Shown here: one piece after another, positions 1 through 8,531 of the stretch | Layout: every line of letters starts with the position of its first letter | How positions within the stretch are numbered: the first letter of the stretch is position 1 | Source: Azonexaceae bacterium | GTDB taxonomy: Bacteria > Pseudomonadota > Gammaproteobacteria > Burkholderiales > Rhodocyclaceae | Length of the DNA: 64,000 bases | Assembly (NCBI GenBank): GCA_013335535.1 | Contig: JAAXVL010000002.1 | Coordinates: 1 to 64,000, forward strand | Direction: 5' to 3' | Position numbers and translations under genes: made by a program | The notes under the pieces: generated by a model | Seen by the model: the letters and a program-made list of their open reading frames with translations, nothing else | What the model was told of the DNA's origin: nothing | Databases searched by the model: none

Positions 1-625
1 TTCCGATCTCGGCCAGACCGAGCAGCAGGGCGCCGCTCAGGCTGGCGTAAAGCGTCGTGGCCAGCGCCGAGAAGCGATGCGTCGCCTGCCAGCCAAGAAA
101 GGTGTAGGCTGCCCAGCTCGCCACGCAGCCTAGGATCAGCCATTCGCCGAGGCCGACCTCACCGTTGATCAGGGCCAGCGGATCGCCGTTGCCGATCACC
201 GTCAGGCAGCCGGCAAAGGCGATCAGGCTGCCGATCGCCTTGCGCACGGTCATGCGCTCCTTGCCGGTCAGCCAGGCCAGGATGACGATGACCGCCGGGT
301 TGAGCGCGACGACCAGCGCACCGCGACCGGCCGAAATGCGTTGCAGGCCATAAAAGAAGCACAGGCCGTAAAGAAAGATGCCGAAAAACCCGAGCGCCCA
401 GACCAAACCCCACTCCCGCCCGCCCTGCGGCAGCGGAATGCTGCCCTCGGCAAAGAGCAGCACGCCGGCCACGATGGCGCCGGACAGCACGAAGCGCAGC
501 GAGGCGACGGCCAGCGGCGCCGTCAGCTCCTGGGCGATGACGCGTCCGGCGATCCAGGTGCCACCCCAGAAAAACATCGCAGCGATCAGCTTTGCGTAGG
601 TGAGCGAAATGGGCTTCTGCGGCAA
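1..625 (-). CDS. DMT (EamA) family permease, partial (3' end outside window)
   Basis: Reading the minus strand from 625 gives an uninterrupted hydrophobic protein that runs off the left edge. It opens near LTYAKLIAAMFFWGGTWIAG and continues with ALNPAVIVILAWLTGKERM, the pattern of drug/metabolite transporter family exporters with paired EamA repeats (about ten membrane helices when complete). The first codon after the in-frame thiolase stop (TAA, 628-626) is TTG at 625, which I take as the start; the next Met lies 16 codons later, inside the first helix, and is less likely. The substrate cannot be told from sequence. It directly follows the thiolase and is probably co-transcribed with it. Confidence 0.75.
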   Translation of the reverse strand, partial: MPQKPISLTYAKLIAAMFFWGGTWIAGRVIAQELTAPLAVASLRFVLSGAIVAGVLLFAEGSIPLPQGGREWGLVWALGFFGIFLYGLCFFYGLQRISAGRGALVVALNPAVIVILAWLTGKERMTVRKAIGSLIAFAGCLTVIGNGDPLALINGEVGLGEWLILGCVASWAAYTFLGWQATHRFSALATTLYASLSGALLLGLAEIG

Positions 626-1816
626 TTACAGCATTTCCACCGCGAGGGCAGTTGCTTCGCCGCCACCGATGCACAGCGAAGCGACGCCGCGCTTCTTGCC
701 GTACTTCTTCAGCGCGCCGAGCAACGTGACGACGATGCGGGCGCCGGAAGCACCGATCGGATGACCCAGCGCGCAAGCGCCGCCGTGGATGTTGACCTTG
801 GCCGGGTCGAGCTTGAGATCGTGCAGCGCGGCCATGGTGACGACAGCGAAGGCTTCGTTGATTTCGAACAGGTCTACCGATTCGGCGGTCCACCCGGTCT
901 TGGCGAACAGTTTCTGCATGGCGCCAACCGGGGCCGACGGGAAGAGGGCCGGGATGCCGGCGTGCGTCGTGTGGCCGACGATGCGGGCGACCGGGCTCAG
1001 GCCGAGCTTGGCCGCCTGCGATTCGCGCATGAGCACCATGGCCGCAGCGCCGTCGGAAATCGACGACGAGTTGGCCGGGGTGACCGTGCCGTCCTTCTTG
1101 AACGCCGGCTTGAGGGTCGGAATCTTGTCGACATTGACGGCGAACGGGCCTTCGTCCTTGTCGATCACGACATCGCCCTTGCGGCCGGCGACGGTGGTCG
1201 GGGCGATTTCCCAGGCAAAGCTGCCGTTGTTGCTGGCTTCGATGGCGCGCGTCGTCGAGCGGATGGCGAATTCATCCTGCGCTTCGCGCGTAAAGCCATA
1301 GCTGGTCGCGCATTCCTCGGCGAAGGTGCCCATCAGGCGGCCGCGCGTTTCCTTGCTGTAGGAATCTTCGAGGCCGTCCATGAACATGTGGTCGAACATC
1401 TGGCCGTGGCCGAGGCGATAGCCGCCGCGTGCCTTGGACAGCAGGTAGGGGGCGTTGGTCATCGACTCCATGCCGCCGACGACAGCCGCGCCGTAGGAGC
1501 CGGCCAGGATGCCGTCGTGACCGAGCATGGTCGCCTTCATGGCCGAACCGCATACCTTGTGGATGGTGGCGCAACCAGCGGAGAGCGGCAGGCCGGCCTG
1601 CAGCGCGGCCTGGCGGGCCGGGGCCTGACCCTGGCCGGCTTGCAGCACGCAGCCCATGAGCACTTCTTCGATCAGGTTGGCGTCGATGCCGGCGCGTTCG
1701 ACGGCGGCCTTGATGGCGACGGCGCCGAGATTGGCGGCGGTCAGGCTGGCAAAGCCACCCTGGAAGGCGCCCATGGCGGTACGGGCGGCGGAAACGATAA
1801 CGATCGGGTCATTCAT
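626..1816 (-). CDS. acetyl-CoA C-acyltransferase (thiolase)
   Basis: A full-length thiolase of 396 residues. It condenses two acetyl-CoA or cleaves 3-ketoacyl-CoA in the cytoplasm. The nucleophilic cysteine is C89 in KVCGSAMKA; the C-terminal signatures GGACALGHPIGASGAR (H352) and CIGGGEATA (C382) supply the other catalytic residues. Length and motifs match the biosynthetic/degradative acetyl-CoA acetyltransferase group (PhaA/AtoB). It sits downstream of isovaleryl-CoA dehydrogenase, so a role in branched-chain or fatty acyl-CoA breakdown is likely. With the PHA synthase about 4.5 kb away it could also feed polymer synthesis. Which role dominates cannot be decided here. Confidence 0.93.
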   Translation of the reverse strand: MNDPIVIVSAARTAMGAFQGGFASLTAANLGAVAIKAAVERAGIDANLIEEVLMGCVLQAGQGQAPARQAALQAGLPLSAGCATIHKVCGSAMKATMLGHDGILAGSYGAAVVGGMESMTNAPYLLSKARGGYRLGHGQMFDHMFMDGLEDSYSKETRGRLMGTFAEECATSYGFTREAQDEFAIRSTTRAIEASNNGSFAWEIAPTTVAGRKGDVVIDKDEGPFAVNVDKIPTLKPAFKKDGTVTPANSSSISDGAAAMVLMRESQAAKLGLSPVARIVGHTTHAGIPALFPSAPVGAMQKLFAKTGWTAESVDLFEINEAFAVVTMAALHDLKLDPAKVNIHGGACALGHPIGASGARIVVTLLGALKKYGKKRGVASLCIGGGEATALAVEML

Positions 1817-1844
1817 GCTGATTTCTCCTGCGTGCTTGTTGTAA

Positions 1845-2993
1845 TCAGGCGTCCAACGCTTTCAGTGCGGCGTCGTAACGGGAAGGCAAATCTTGCGGGT
1901 GGTCGACGGTGATGCCGAGGTCGTGGATCAGGCCGTCCTTGAGGCCGTAGATCCAGCCGTGGACGGTCAGTTGCTGGCCGCGGCTCCAGGCGTCCTGGAC
2001 AACCGGGTTGTGGCAGACATTGACCACTTGCTCGAGCACGTTGAGTTCGCACAGGCGATCATGGCGCTGGGCTTCGGGCAGGTTGTCGACGTTGGCCAGG
2101 TGTTTGTTATGCACGTCATGGACGTGGCGCAGCCAGAGATCGACGACGCCGACCCGGGCCCGGTTGAGGGCAGCGAGTACACCGCCGCAACCATAGTGGC
2201 CGACGACCATGATGTGCTTCACCTTGAGCACATCAACGGCGTACTGGATCACCGACAGGCAGTTGAGGTCGGTATGGACGACGACGTTGGCGACGTTGCG
2301 ATGGACGAAAACCTCACCCGGCAGCAGGCCGACGATCTGGTTGGCCGGCACGCGCGAGTCGGAACAACCGATCCACAGGAATTCCGGGGTCTGCAACTGC
2401 GACAGCTTGTCGAAATAGTTGGGGTCGACGGCCTGCATCTGGCCAGCCCAGGCGCGGTTGAAATCGAACAGGTGCGACAGGTTCTCGCTGCGAATTTCCT
2501 CTTCCGACCAGTTTTCCAGGTCGAGGGCGAGGAACATCGTGCCTTCGACCGGCGTCTGGTAATAGTTCGGGGCTTCGGTGAAACCCAGCTCACGGTAGAG
2601 CTTCACGGCCATGCGCATGTTGGGCAGGGTATCGATGATCAGCTTGCGATAGCCGATCTCCTTGGCGGCCTTGATGGCGGCCAGCGCGAGTGCGGCGCCA
2701 ACCCCGTGGCCGCGTTCTTCGGGCTCGACGTAGAGGCGTTTCATTTCGCAAACACCATCGCTGTCCGCCAGCGGGCGCACACCCACGCAGCCAGCCGGGC
2801 GACCGTCGACCTCGGCAAAGAACAGCCGGCCCTGCGGCGCGACATAGGTGCCGGGCAGGGAGGCCATTTCCTGGTCGAAGTTCTGGTACGACAGATCGAC
2901 GCCGAGCCAGGCCGCGTAGTTGCGAAAATACTGGCGAACCTGCTCGAGGGCTTCGGTGTCGTTGGCGGTGAGGGTGCGTAAGCTAACTGTCAT
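1845..2993 (-). CDS. GNAT N-acetyltransferase / beta-carbonic anhydrase fusion protein
   Basis: One continuous 382-residue frame holds two enzymes. Residues about 1-160 are a GNAT acetyltransferase with the acetyl-CoA loop RLYVEPEERGHGVGAAL (86-102) and a C-terminal GF motif (KLYRELGF). A short acidic linker (about 160-172) follows. Residues about 173-382 are a complete beta-carbonic anhydrase with zinc ligands C210, H266 and C269 and the C210-S-D212-S-R214 dyad, plus GHYGCGG. Free-standing beta-carbonic anhydrase is usually about 210-220 residues, so both halves look complete. It lies between isovaleryl-CoA dehydrogenase and thiolase on the same strand. The acetyl acceptor is unknown; bicarbonate supply for acyl-CoA carboxylation in leucine breakdown is a reasonable guess only. 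Confidence 0.9.
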   Translation of the reverse strand: MTVSLRTLTANDTEALEQVRQYFRNYAAWLGVDLSYQNFDQEMASLPGTYVAPQGRLFFAEVDGRPAGCVGVRPLADSDGVCEMKRLYVEPEERGHGVGAALALAAIKAAKEIGYRKLIIDTLPNMRMAVKLYRELGFTEAPNYYQTPVEGTMFLALDLENWSEEEIRSENLSHLFDFNRAWAGQMQAVDPNYFDKLSQLQTPEFLWIGCSDSRVPANQIVGLLPGEVFVHRNVANVVVHTDLNCLSVIQYAVDVLKVKHIMVVGHYGCGGVLAALNRARVGVVDLWLRHVHDVHNKHLANVDNLPEAQRHDRLCELNVLEQVVNVCHNPVVQDAWSRGQQLTVHGWIYGLKDGLIHDLGITVDHPQDLPSRYDAALKALDA

Positions 2994-3046
2994 GCTGTAT
3001 TGCTCCTTGTTGCGGCGCTCCTGTCCGGAGCGCCGGCAGGAGCGTG

Positions 3047-4219
3047 TTATGCGGTTTCGGCGAAAAGTTCGCGGCCAATCAGCATTCTACGGATTTCCGA
3101 AGTGCCTGCCCCGATCTCATAAAGCTTGGCATCGCGCCACAAACGGCCGACCGGATACTCGTTGGTGTAGCCAACGCCACCGAGCGTCTGGATCGCCTCG
3201 CCGGCCATCCAGGTCGCTTTTTCGGCCGAGTACAGAATGGCCCCGGCGGCATCCTTGCGCAGGGTGCGGGCGTGGTCGGTGTTGTCGCAGGCCTTGCCGA
3301 GCGCGTAGACGTAGGCGCGGTTGGCCATCCAGGTCGAGTACATGTCGGCGACCTTGCCCTGCATGAGCTGGAATTCGCCGATAGCCTGGCCGAACTGCTT
3401 GCGCTCATGAATGAAGGGAACGACGACGTCCATGCAGGCCGCCATGATGCCGAGCGGGCCGCCACAGAGCACGGCACGCTCGTAATCAAGACCGGACATC
3501 AGCACCTTGGTTCCGTTGCCGACGCCGCCGAGGACGTTTTCTTCCGGCACTTCGCAATCGTCGAAGAAGAGCGGGAAAGTGTTGGAACCACGCATGCCCA
3601 GCTTGTCGAGGTGGGTGCCGTGGGTGAATCCCTTCATCCCCTTTTCGACGATGAAGGCGGTCATGCCCTTGGCGCCGGCATTCATGTCGGTTTTGGCGTA
3701 GACGACCAGGGTGTCGGCGTCACCGCCGTTGGTGATCCACATCTTGGAACCGTTCAGAACGTAGCGGTCCCCTTTTTTGTCTGCCTTGAGCTTCATCGAC
3801 ACGACGTCTGACCCGGCGCCCGGTTCCGACATGGCTAGTGCGCCAACATGGTCGCCAGATATGAGTTTAGGCAGGTATTTCTGGCGCTGGGCTTCGGTGC
3901 CGTTGCGGCGGATCTGGTTGACGCACAGATTCGAGTGGGCACCGTAGGAAAGGCCGATCGATGCGGAGGCGCGCGAGATTTCCTCGAGCGCGACGATATG
4001 CGCGAGGTAGCCCATGTTGGTGCCGCCATATTCCTCGCCGGCGGTCATGCCAAGCAGGCCCATATCGCCGAATTTTTTCCAGAGGTCGGCCGGGAAGTGA
4101 TTGATGCGATCCACTTCCGCCGCGCGCGGCGCAATTTCGGCGTCGGCAAAGGCCTTCACGGCATCGCGCAGCATGTTGATGTCTTCGCCGAGGGCGAAGT
4201 CGAGGCTGGGTATGTTCAT
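3047..4219 (-). CDS. liuA: isovaleryl-CoA dehydrogenase
   Basis: An acyl-CoA dehydrogenase of 390 residues that would oxidise isovaleryl-CoA to 3-methylcrotonyl-CoA with FAD in leucine degradation. Visible motifs are [14 protein letters not shown] (substrate/FAD loop), [11 protein letters not shown], and the C-terminal [19 protein letters not shown]. The decisive feature is the catalytic glutamate E247 in [14 protein letters not shown], the helix position used by isovaleryl-CoA dehydrogenases rather than the late glutamate of short- and medium-chain enzymes. The neighbouring thioesterase and LiuR-like MerR regulator support a leucine/isovalerate role. Methylcrotonyl-CoA carboxylase genes are not in this window. 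Confidence 0.9.
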   Translation of the reverse strand: MNIPSLDFALGEDINMLRDAVKAFADAEIAPRAAEVDRINHFPADLWKKFGDMGLLGMTAGEEYGGTNMGYLAHIVALEEISRASASIGLSYGAHSNLCVNQIRRNGTEAQRQKYLPKLISGDHVGALAMSEPGAGSDVVSMKLKADKKGDRYVLNGSKMWITNGGDADTLVVYAKTDMNAGAKGMTAFIVEKGMKGFTHGTHLDKLGMRGSNTFPLFFDDCEVPEENVLGGVGNGTKVLMSGLDYERAVLCGGPLGIMAACMDVVVPFIHERKQFGQAIGEFQLMQGKVADMYSTWMANRAYVYALGKACDNTDHARTLRKDAAGAILYSAEKATWMAGEAIQTLGGVGYTNEYPVGRLWRDAKLYEIGAGTSEIRRMLIGRELFAETA

Positions 4220-4249
4220 GTTTGTCTCCGTTATTGGTTTGTTTTTGAC

Positions 4250-4693
4250 TTACTTCTCTGTTTTTCCGTGCATGACCATGATGGTCTGCTGCATGAGTGC
4301 GCAGAGGCTTTCCTTGCCGTCTTTCACGGCAAAGACTTCGGCCTGGGTGACGATCAGTGTGCGACCGGAACGAACCACCTTGCCGCGGGCGATCAGTTTT
4401 TCGCCGTCGGCCGGGGCGACCAGGTTCATCTTGAATTCGACGGTCAGCACCGAAGCAGTTTCCGGCACGACGCTCATTGCCGCATACCCAGCCGCCGAAT
4501 CAGCAATCATGCCGACAACGCCGCCATGGACGAAACCGTGCTGCTGCTCGACGCCGGTCCAGTGCGGCAGATGGATTTCCGTCCGGCCATGCTCTATGAC
4601 CGGCATCGTCGCCTGGATAAGCTCCATGGCGTTCTGGCGGGCAAAACTGGCGCTGACGCGTTCGGCGAAGTGAGGGTCGTGGATTTTGGTCAT
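4250..4693 (-). CDS. PaaI-family hotdog thioesterase
   Basis: A 147-residue single-hotdog protein. The motif FVHGGVVGMIADSAAGYAA is the PaaI/DUF4442-type active-site helix with the conserved HGG and the acidic residue that activates water; GKVVRSGRTLIVTQAEVF forms the central strand pair. Such enzymes hydrolyse acyl-CoA thioesters and release stalled CoA. It lies 30 bp upstream of liuA on the same strand and starts right after a palindromic operator, so it is probably the first gene of the liu-type operon. Start at ATG 4693; an internal Met (MELIQ) is an alternative if the predicted promoter would make the transcript leaderless. Confidence 0.85.
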   Translation of the reverse strand: MTKIHDPHFAERVSASFARQNAMELIQATMPVIEHGRTEIHLPHWTGVEQQHGFVHGGVVGMIADSAAGYAAMSVVPETASVLTVEFKMNLVAPADGEKLIARGKVVRSGRTLIVTQAEVFAVKDGKESLCALMQQTIMVMHGKTEK

Positions 4694-4701
4694 AGGTCGT
4701 G

Positions 4702-4730
4702 ATTGTATTTACGTTGACGTTAACGTCAAC
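4702..4730 (-). promoter_or_regulatory. sigma70-like promoter with perfect 18-bp palindromic operator (LiuR-type)
   Basis: GTTGACGTTAACGTCAAC at 4713-4730 is a perfect palindrome. On the minus strand its right arm doubles as a -35 (TTGACG, 4729-4724), followed after 16 bp by TACAAT (4707-4702). A dyad overlapping the -35 and spacer is where MerR-family regulators bind, and a LiuR-like MerR gene lies immediately upstream. The predicted transcription start (about 4695) is almost at the ATG (4693), implying a leaderless or near-leaderless message. The palindrome is seen; regulator assignment is inference. Confidence 0.7.
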
Positions 4731-4747
4731 TAGAGATCGAAGATTTT

Positions 4748-5140
4748 TTACGGGGCATTGCGGCGAGCCACTTCCAGTTCGCACTGGCGCTCGAATTCCG
4801 AAATTTCTGCCAGCATCGCTTCGATGTCCTCGCGTTGCTGCTCCAGTGCGGCACGACGTTTTTCCATGACGCGCAGACATTCGAGCAATTGCGGGGTTTC
4901 GTCCTCGGTCGACGCGTACATGCCGATCAGGTCCTTGATTTCGGCCAGCGACAGGCCAAGGCGCTTGCCGCGCAGGGCCATCTTGAGGCGGGCCCGGTCG
5001 CGGCGGGTGAACACGCGTTTGCTGCCTTCACGTTCGGGCGACAGGATGCCCTGGTCTTCCCAGAAGCGGATGGTGCGCGGTGTGATGCCGAACTCGCGGG
5101 CGAGGTCGGAAATCGCAAAAGTCGTGGCCGTCTGGCTCAA
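4748..5140 (-). CDS. liuR: MerR-family transcriptional regulator, LiuR-like
   Basis: A 130-residue MerR protein. The N-terminal winged helix reads AISDLAREFGITPRTIRFWEDQGIL (about 8-32), followed by the second helix FTRRDRARLKMALRGKRLGLSL and a long coiled coil (about 80-120) for dimerisation. There is no cysteine pattern for metal sensing, and the short C-terminus fits LiuR, the regulator of leucine/isovalerate and fatty-acid degradation genes in many proteobacteria. It is adjacent to a thioesterase and isovaleryl-CoA dehydrogenase and to an 18-bp palindrome at 4713-4730. The effector is unknown. Confidence 0.85.
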   Translation of the reverse strand: MSQTATTFAISDLAREFGITPRTIRFWEDQGILSPEREGSKRVFTRRDRARLKMALRGKRLGLSLAEIKDLIGMYASTEDETPQLLECLRVMEKRRAALEQQREDIEAMLAEISEFERQCELEVARRNAP

Positions 5141-5165
5141 ATTGGTCTCCTCAAGGTGCGGCCAA

Positions 5166-5193
5166 GTTAAACAGATGCGAAGGGTTTTTTCAA
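5166..5193 (-). promoter_or_regulatory. candidate promoter for the liuR-like gene
   Basis: Minus strand TTGAAA (5193-5188), 16-bp spacer, TTTAAC (5171-5166), 26 bp upstream of the ATG at 5140. Both hexamers are imperfect matches, so this is a weak prediction. The same intergenic stretch (5141-5240) must also hold the start signals of the divergent hydrolase gene, for which I see no convincing -35/-10 pair. Confidence 0.35.
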
Positions 5194-5240
5194 TCCGCTA
5201 CCGTATGGTAAGTTGCTCGCCTTGCTACGAAAGTTTGCTC

Positions 5241-6281
5241 ATGTCCCTGCATTTTCCTCACGCGCATCCGCCGGCGGCCGGCGAACTGACCGAAGTGGCG
5301 CCCGGCATTTTCTGGCTGCGCATGCCGCTGCCCTTTCAGCTCGACCATATCAATCTCTGGCTGCTGCGTGATGGCGCAGGTTGGGTGATCGTCGATACCG
5401 GATTTCCGGACGATGCGGTGCGCGGCATGTGGACGCAGATCCTGGAAAAACTCGATGGTCCGGTGACGCGCCTGATCGTCACGCATTTTCATCCCGACCA
5501 TCTTGGGCTGGCTACCTGGCTCATGGAAAAGACCGGGGCGCCGTTGTCGATGACGACCGGCGAATTCCTGACGGCGCATGTGGTGTGGAACGAAGTGGGC
5601 GGCCATGGTGCCCGTTTCATGGTCGATCAGTTCCGCCAGCACGGCCTCGACGGCGAGCATCTGGCCAAATTCGAGAAGCGCGGCTCGGGCTATCGCAAGG
5701 CTGTTCCGGCGTTGCCTGAGTACTACGACCGTCTCAAGATCGGTGACATTGCCACGATCGACGGGAAGAAATGGCAAATTTTGATAGGTCACGGCCATTC
5801 GCCGGAACATATGGCGCTTTACTGCGTCGAACTCGGCGTGTTAATTTCGGGTGACATGCTTTTGCCGAGAATTTCGACCAATATCAGCGTTTTTGCTGCA
5901 ACCCCCAAGGCTGATGCCTTACGCTGGTTCCTCGAATCACTGGACGAAATGGCTGGTGAAATTCCGGAAGAAACACTCGTATTGCCTTCGCACGGCTTGC
6001 CCTTCACGGGAATTCGGGCGCGGGTTCAGGCACTGCATTCGCACCATGAAGAACGATTGCAAGCTTTGGAAAACAGCTGTGAACAAGCGCCGCAGAGCGC
6101 AGCTGAGTTGCTCGATGTGTTGTTCAATCGGGCGCTCGATACGCACCAAACCATGTTCGCGATGGGTGAAGCGATTGCCCATCTGAACTACCTTGAGCAA
6201 GCTGGTCGGTTGTCATGCAGCATGGGCACCGACGGAGTTATTCGCTATTCGCGGTTGCAGCCTAAAGCCGTTACGCACTGA
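5241..6281 (+). CDS. MBL-fold metallo-hydrolase
   Basis: A 346-residue metallo-beta-lactamase fold protein. The metal-binding signature THFHPDHLG (H82, H84, D86, H87) is intact, and GHGHSPEHMALY and GDMLLPRIS supply further ligands. Residues about 260-346 form a C-terminal helical/winged domain of the kind seen in LACTB2-like hydrolases. ATG 5241 was chosen because the protein then starts just before the first strand; the frame is open further upstream but antisense to liuR. It ends 16 bp before phaC, so the two could be co-transcribed. Substrate unknown; a thioester or nucleic-acid substrate would fit the subfamily. Confidence 0.85.
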   Translation: MSLHFPHAHPPAAGELTEVAPGIFWLRMPLPFQLDHINLWLLRDGAGWVIVDTGFPDDAVRGMWTQILEKLDGPVTRLIVTHFHPDHLGLATWLMEKTGAPLSMTTGEFLTAHVVWNEVGGHGARFMVDQFRQHGLDGEHLAKFEKRGSGYRKAVPALPEYYDRLKIGDIATIDGKKWQILIGHGHSPEHMALYCVELGVLISGDMLLPRISTNISVFAATPKADALRWFLESLDEMAGEIPEETLVLPSHGLPFTGIRARVQALHSHHEERLQALENSCEQAPQSAAELLDVLFNRALDTHQTMFAMGEAIAHLNYLEQAGRLSCSMGTDGVIRYSRLQPKAVTH

Positions 6282-6297
6282 CAGAGGGAGTTTCAAG

Positions 6298-8133
6298 ATG
6301 TCGCAGCAAACCGAAAACCAGGGTATGAACCTGCCGAACCCGGCCGAAATGGCCAAGACCTACGCCGAAGTCGCCCAGCGCGCCTCGCGCTTGATCACCC
6401 AGTTCATGGAAAAGAAGGCCAAGGATGGCGTCAATGCCCCGGCCGATGAGCTTGGCGTGGCCAAAGCCTTCATGGACCTGTCGTCCCGCCTGCTGGCCAA
6501 TCCGTACAAGATGGCCCAGACCCAGATGAACATGATGTGGGACTACTTCTCGCTGTGGCAAAACACCAGCATGAAGATGATGGGCATGCCGGGCAGCCAC
6601 CCGGTGGCCGCACCCAAGAAGGGTGATAACCGCTTCAAGGACGAAGAGTGGGAAGAACATTTCATGTTCGACTTCGTCAAGCAGTCCTACCTGATCACCG
6701 CCCGCCACCTGCACGATACCGTTGCCGGCACAGAAGGCCTCGACGAAGCGACCCAGCAGAAGGTCAACTTCTTCACGCGTCAGTACATCGATGCCCTGTC
6801 GCCGTCCAACTTTGCCATGACCAATCCGGAAGTCTTCCGCGAAACGGTCAAGAGCAATGGCCAGAACCTGATCAAGGGCCTCAACAACCTGCTGCACGAC
6901 GTCGAATCCGGCGACGGCCAGCTGCGCATCCGGATGACCGACACCTCTGCCTTCGAAATGGGCAAGAACGTCGCCACGACGCCGGGCAAGGTCATCTTCC
7001 AGAACGAACTGTTCCAGCTCATCCAGTACAACCCGACGACGCCGGAGCAGAACAAGAAGCCGTTCCTGATCGTCCCGCCGTGGATCAACAAGTACTACAT
7101 CCTCGACCTGCGCGAGAAGAACTCGATGGTCAAGTGGGCGACCGATCAGGGCCATACCACCTTCATCATGTCCTGGATCAATCCGGACGAGAAGCTGGCC
7201 CAGAAGTCCTTCGAAAACTATCTGCTCGAAGGCTCGCTTGAAGCCATCAACCAGGTCTGCGCCCACACCGGCGAGAACAGCGTCAATCTGGCTGGCTACT
7301 GCCTGGGTGGCACGCTGACCATGACCACGCTGGCCTACATGGCTGCCAAGAAGGACAAGCGCGCCAATTCGGCCACCTTCTTCACGACCATGCTCGATTT
7401 CTCCGAGCCGGGCGAACTGGGCATCTTCCTCGACGAAGGCGCCGTTGAAGGCCTCGAAAAGCGCATGGCCGAGAAGGGCTTCCTCGAAGGTTCGGAAATG
7501 GCCGGCACTTTCAACATGCTGCGCGCCAACGACCTGATCTGGTCCTTCGTGGTCAATAACTACCTGATGGGCAAGGATCCGTTCCCGTTCGACCTGCTTT
7601 ACTGGAACTCCGATTCGACCCGCATGCCGGCCGCGATGCACAGCTTCTACCTGCGCAACATGTACCTGGCCAACCTGCTCAAGGAACCGGGCGGCGTTAC
7701 GCTGGGCGGCGTCAAGATCGACATCAGCAAGGTCAAGACCCCGTGCTACTTCATCTCGACCATCGAAGACCACATTGCACCGTGGAAGAGCACCTACATG
7801 GGCGCCCGCCTGCCGTCCGGCAACACCAAGTTCGTGCTCGGTGGCTCAGGCCACATCGCCGGCATCGTCAATCCGCCGGTCGCCAACAAATATGGCTTCT
7901 GGACCAATGACGCCACCGACGGCAACCTGCCGGAAAGCCCGGAAGACTTCCTGGCTGGCGCAACGCAGAACGCCGGTTCGTGGTGGACGCACTGGAACCA
8001 GTGGGTTACCGCGCTGCCGGGTGGCGATGCCAAGGTCAAGGCACGCAAGCCGGAAGACGGCGCCCTCAAGGTTATCGAAGATGCACCGGGTGCCTACGTC
8101 AAGTTCCGTCTCGATGCACAAAAGAAAAACTGA
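6298..8133 (+). CDS. phaC: class I poly(3-hydroxyalkanoate) polymerase
   Basis: PHA synthase of 611 residues, polymerising (R)-3-hydroxyacyl-CoA at the granule surface. The lipase-like box GYCLGG carries nucleophile C335; D491 (TIEDHIAPW) and H519 (GGSGHIAG) complete the triad. Length and the N-terminal helical domain (about 1-200) fit class I enzymes acting alone. The start at ATG 6298 follows AGAGGGAG; the frame is open further upstream but without a ribosome site. No phaB or phasin gene lies next to it; a thiolase is about 4.5 kb away. A strong terminator follows at 8159-8183. Confidence 0.96.
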   Translation: MSQQTENQGMNLPNPAEMAKTYAEVAQRASRLITQFMEKKAKDGVNAPADELGVAKAFMDLSSRLLANPYKMAQTQMNMMWDYFSLWQNTSMKMMGMPGSHPVAAPKKGDNRFKDEEWEEHFMFDFVKQSYLITARHLHDTVAGTEGLDEATQQKVNFFTRQYIDALSPSNFAMTNPEVFRETVKSNGQNLIKGLNNLLHDVESGDGQLRIRMTDTSAFEMGKNVATTPGKVIFQNELFQLIQYNPTTPEQNKKPFLIVPPWINKYYILDLREKNSMVKWATDQGHTTFIMSWINPDEKLAQKSFENYLLEGSLEAINQVCAHTGENSVNLAGYCLGGTLTMTTLAYMAAKKDKRANSATFFTTMLDFSEPGELGIFLDEGAVEGLEKRMAEKGFLEGSEMAGTFNMLRANDLIWSFVVNNYLMGKDPFPFDLLYWNSDSTRMPAAMHSFYLRNMYLANLLKEPGGVTLGGVKIDISKVKTPCYFISTIEDHIAPWKSTYMGARLPSGNTKFVLGGSGHIAGIVNPPVANKYGFWTNDATDGNLPESPEDFLAGATQNAGSWWTHWNQWVTALPGGDAKVKARKPEDGALKVIEDAPGAYVKFRLDAQKKN

Positions 8134-8158
8134 GGGCGCTTTCGCCTGAAGATCATGA

Positions 8159-8183
8159 CGGGAGGCTGCGGCCTCCCGTTTTT
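8159..8183 (+). terminator. Rho-independent terminator after phaC
   Basis: CGGGAGGC (8159-8166), loop TGCG, GCCTCCCG (8171-8178), then TTTTT. The 8-bp stem is perfect and the T run starts directly at its foot, 25 bp after the phaC stop. Confidence 0.93.
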
Positions 8184-8244
8184 ATTTCCAGAACCATGAT
8201 TGCCTTGGCCTGTCTTACAGACACAGACCGCGAGGAGGCCCATC

Positions 8245-8529
8245 ATGTTCGATTCTCCCGTCGTATCCGTTCATATTCCGCAGGCGTTGCGTAGTTTTGC
8301 CGGCGGCCAGCATGAAATCATGGCCAGTGGCGACACCGTGGGCGAAGTTCTGGAAGCCGTAGGGCATGAGTACCCGGCTATTCGCTCGCATCTGATGTCG
8401 TCGGAAGGCGAATTGCAGTCCGGGGTTGCCGTTTTTCTTGGTCCGCGCAGTATCCGTGAAATGCAGGGGCTGGCGACCCCCATCGAACTGGCTGAAACGC
8501 TCAGTATCGTGCCGATCGGCAACGTTTAA
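8245..8529 (+). CDS. MoaD/ThiS-family ubiquitin-like protein lacking the C-terminal GG
   Basis: A 94-residue beta-grasp protein. The spacing of VSVHIPQALRSF, ASGDTVGEVLEAVGHEYP, VAVFLGPRSIREMQG and LAETLSIVPIGNV matches MoaD/ThiS sulfur carriers, whose last strand is normally followed by a terminal Gly-Gly that is adenylated. Here the chain ends IGNV, so thiocarboxylate chemistry as in MoaD looks impossible without processing. GAGGAGG at 8232 sets the start at ATG 8245. It is a single gene after the phaC terminator; no activating E1-like enzyme is adjacent. Role unknown. Confidence 0.7.
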   Translation: MFDSPVVSVHIPQALRSFAGGQHEIMASGDTVGEVLEAVGHEYPAIRSHLMSSEGELQSGVAVFLGPRSIREMQGLATPIELAETLSIVPIGNV

Positions 8530-8531
8530 CG

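Noticed and set aside
341..1912. Long open frame antisense to the thiolase (over 500 codons)
   Set aside because: High-GC codon bias leaves antisense frames open; it has no recognisable motif and the thiolase on the other strand is complete. The same holds for long antisense frames over phaC, polA and cobT.
5755..5790. GATCGACGGGAAGAAATGGC plus AAATTTTGAT in the MBL hydrolase, similar to the dispersed element
   Set aside because: Match is loose and the protein sequence (IDGKKWQILIGHGHSPEH) is normal for the family.
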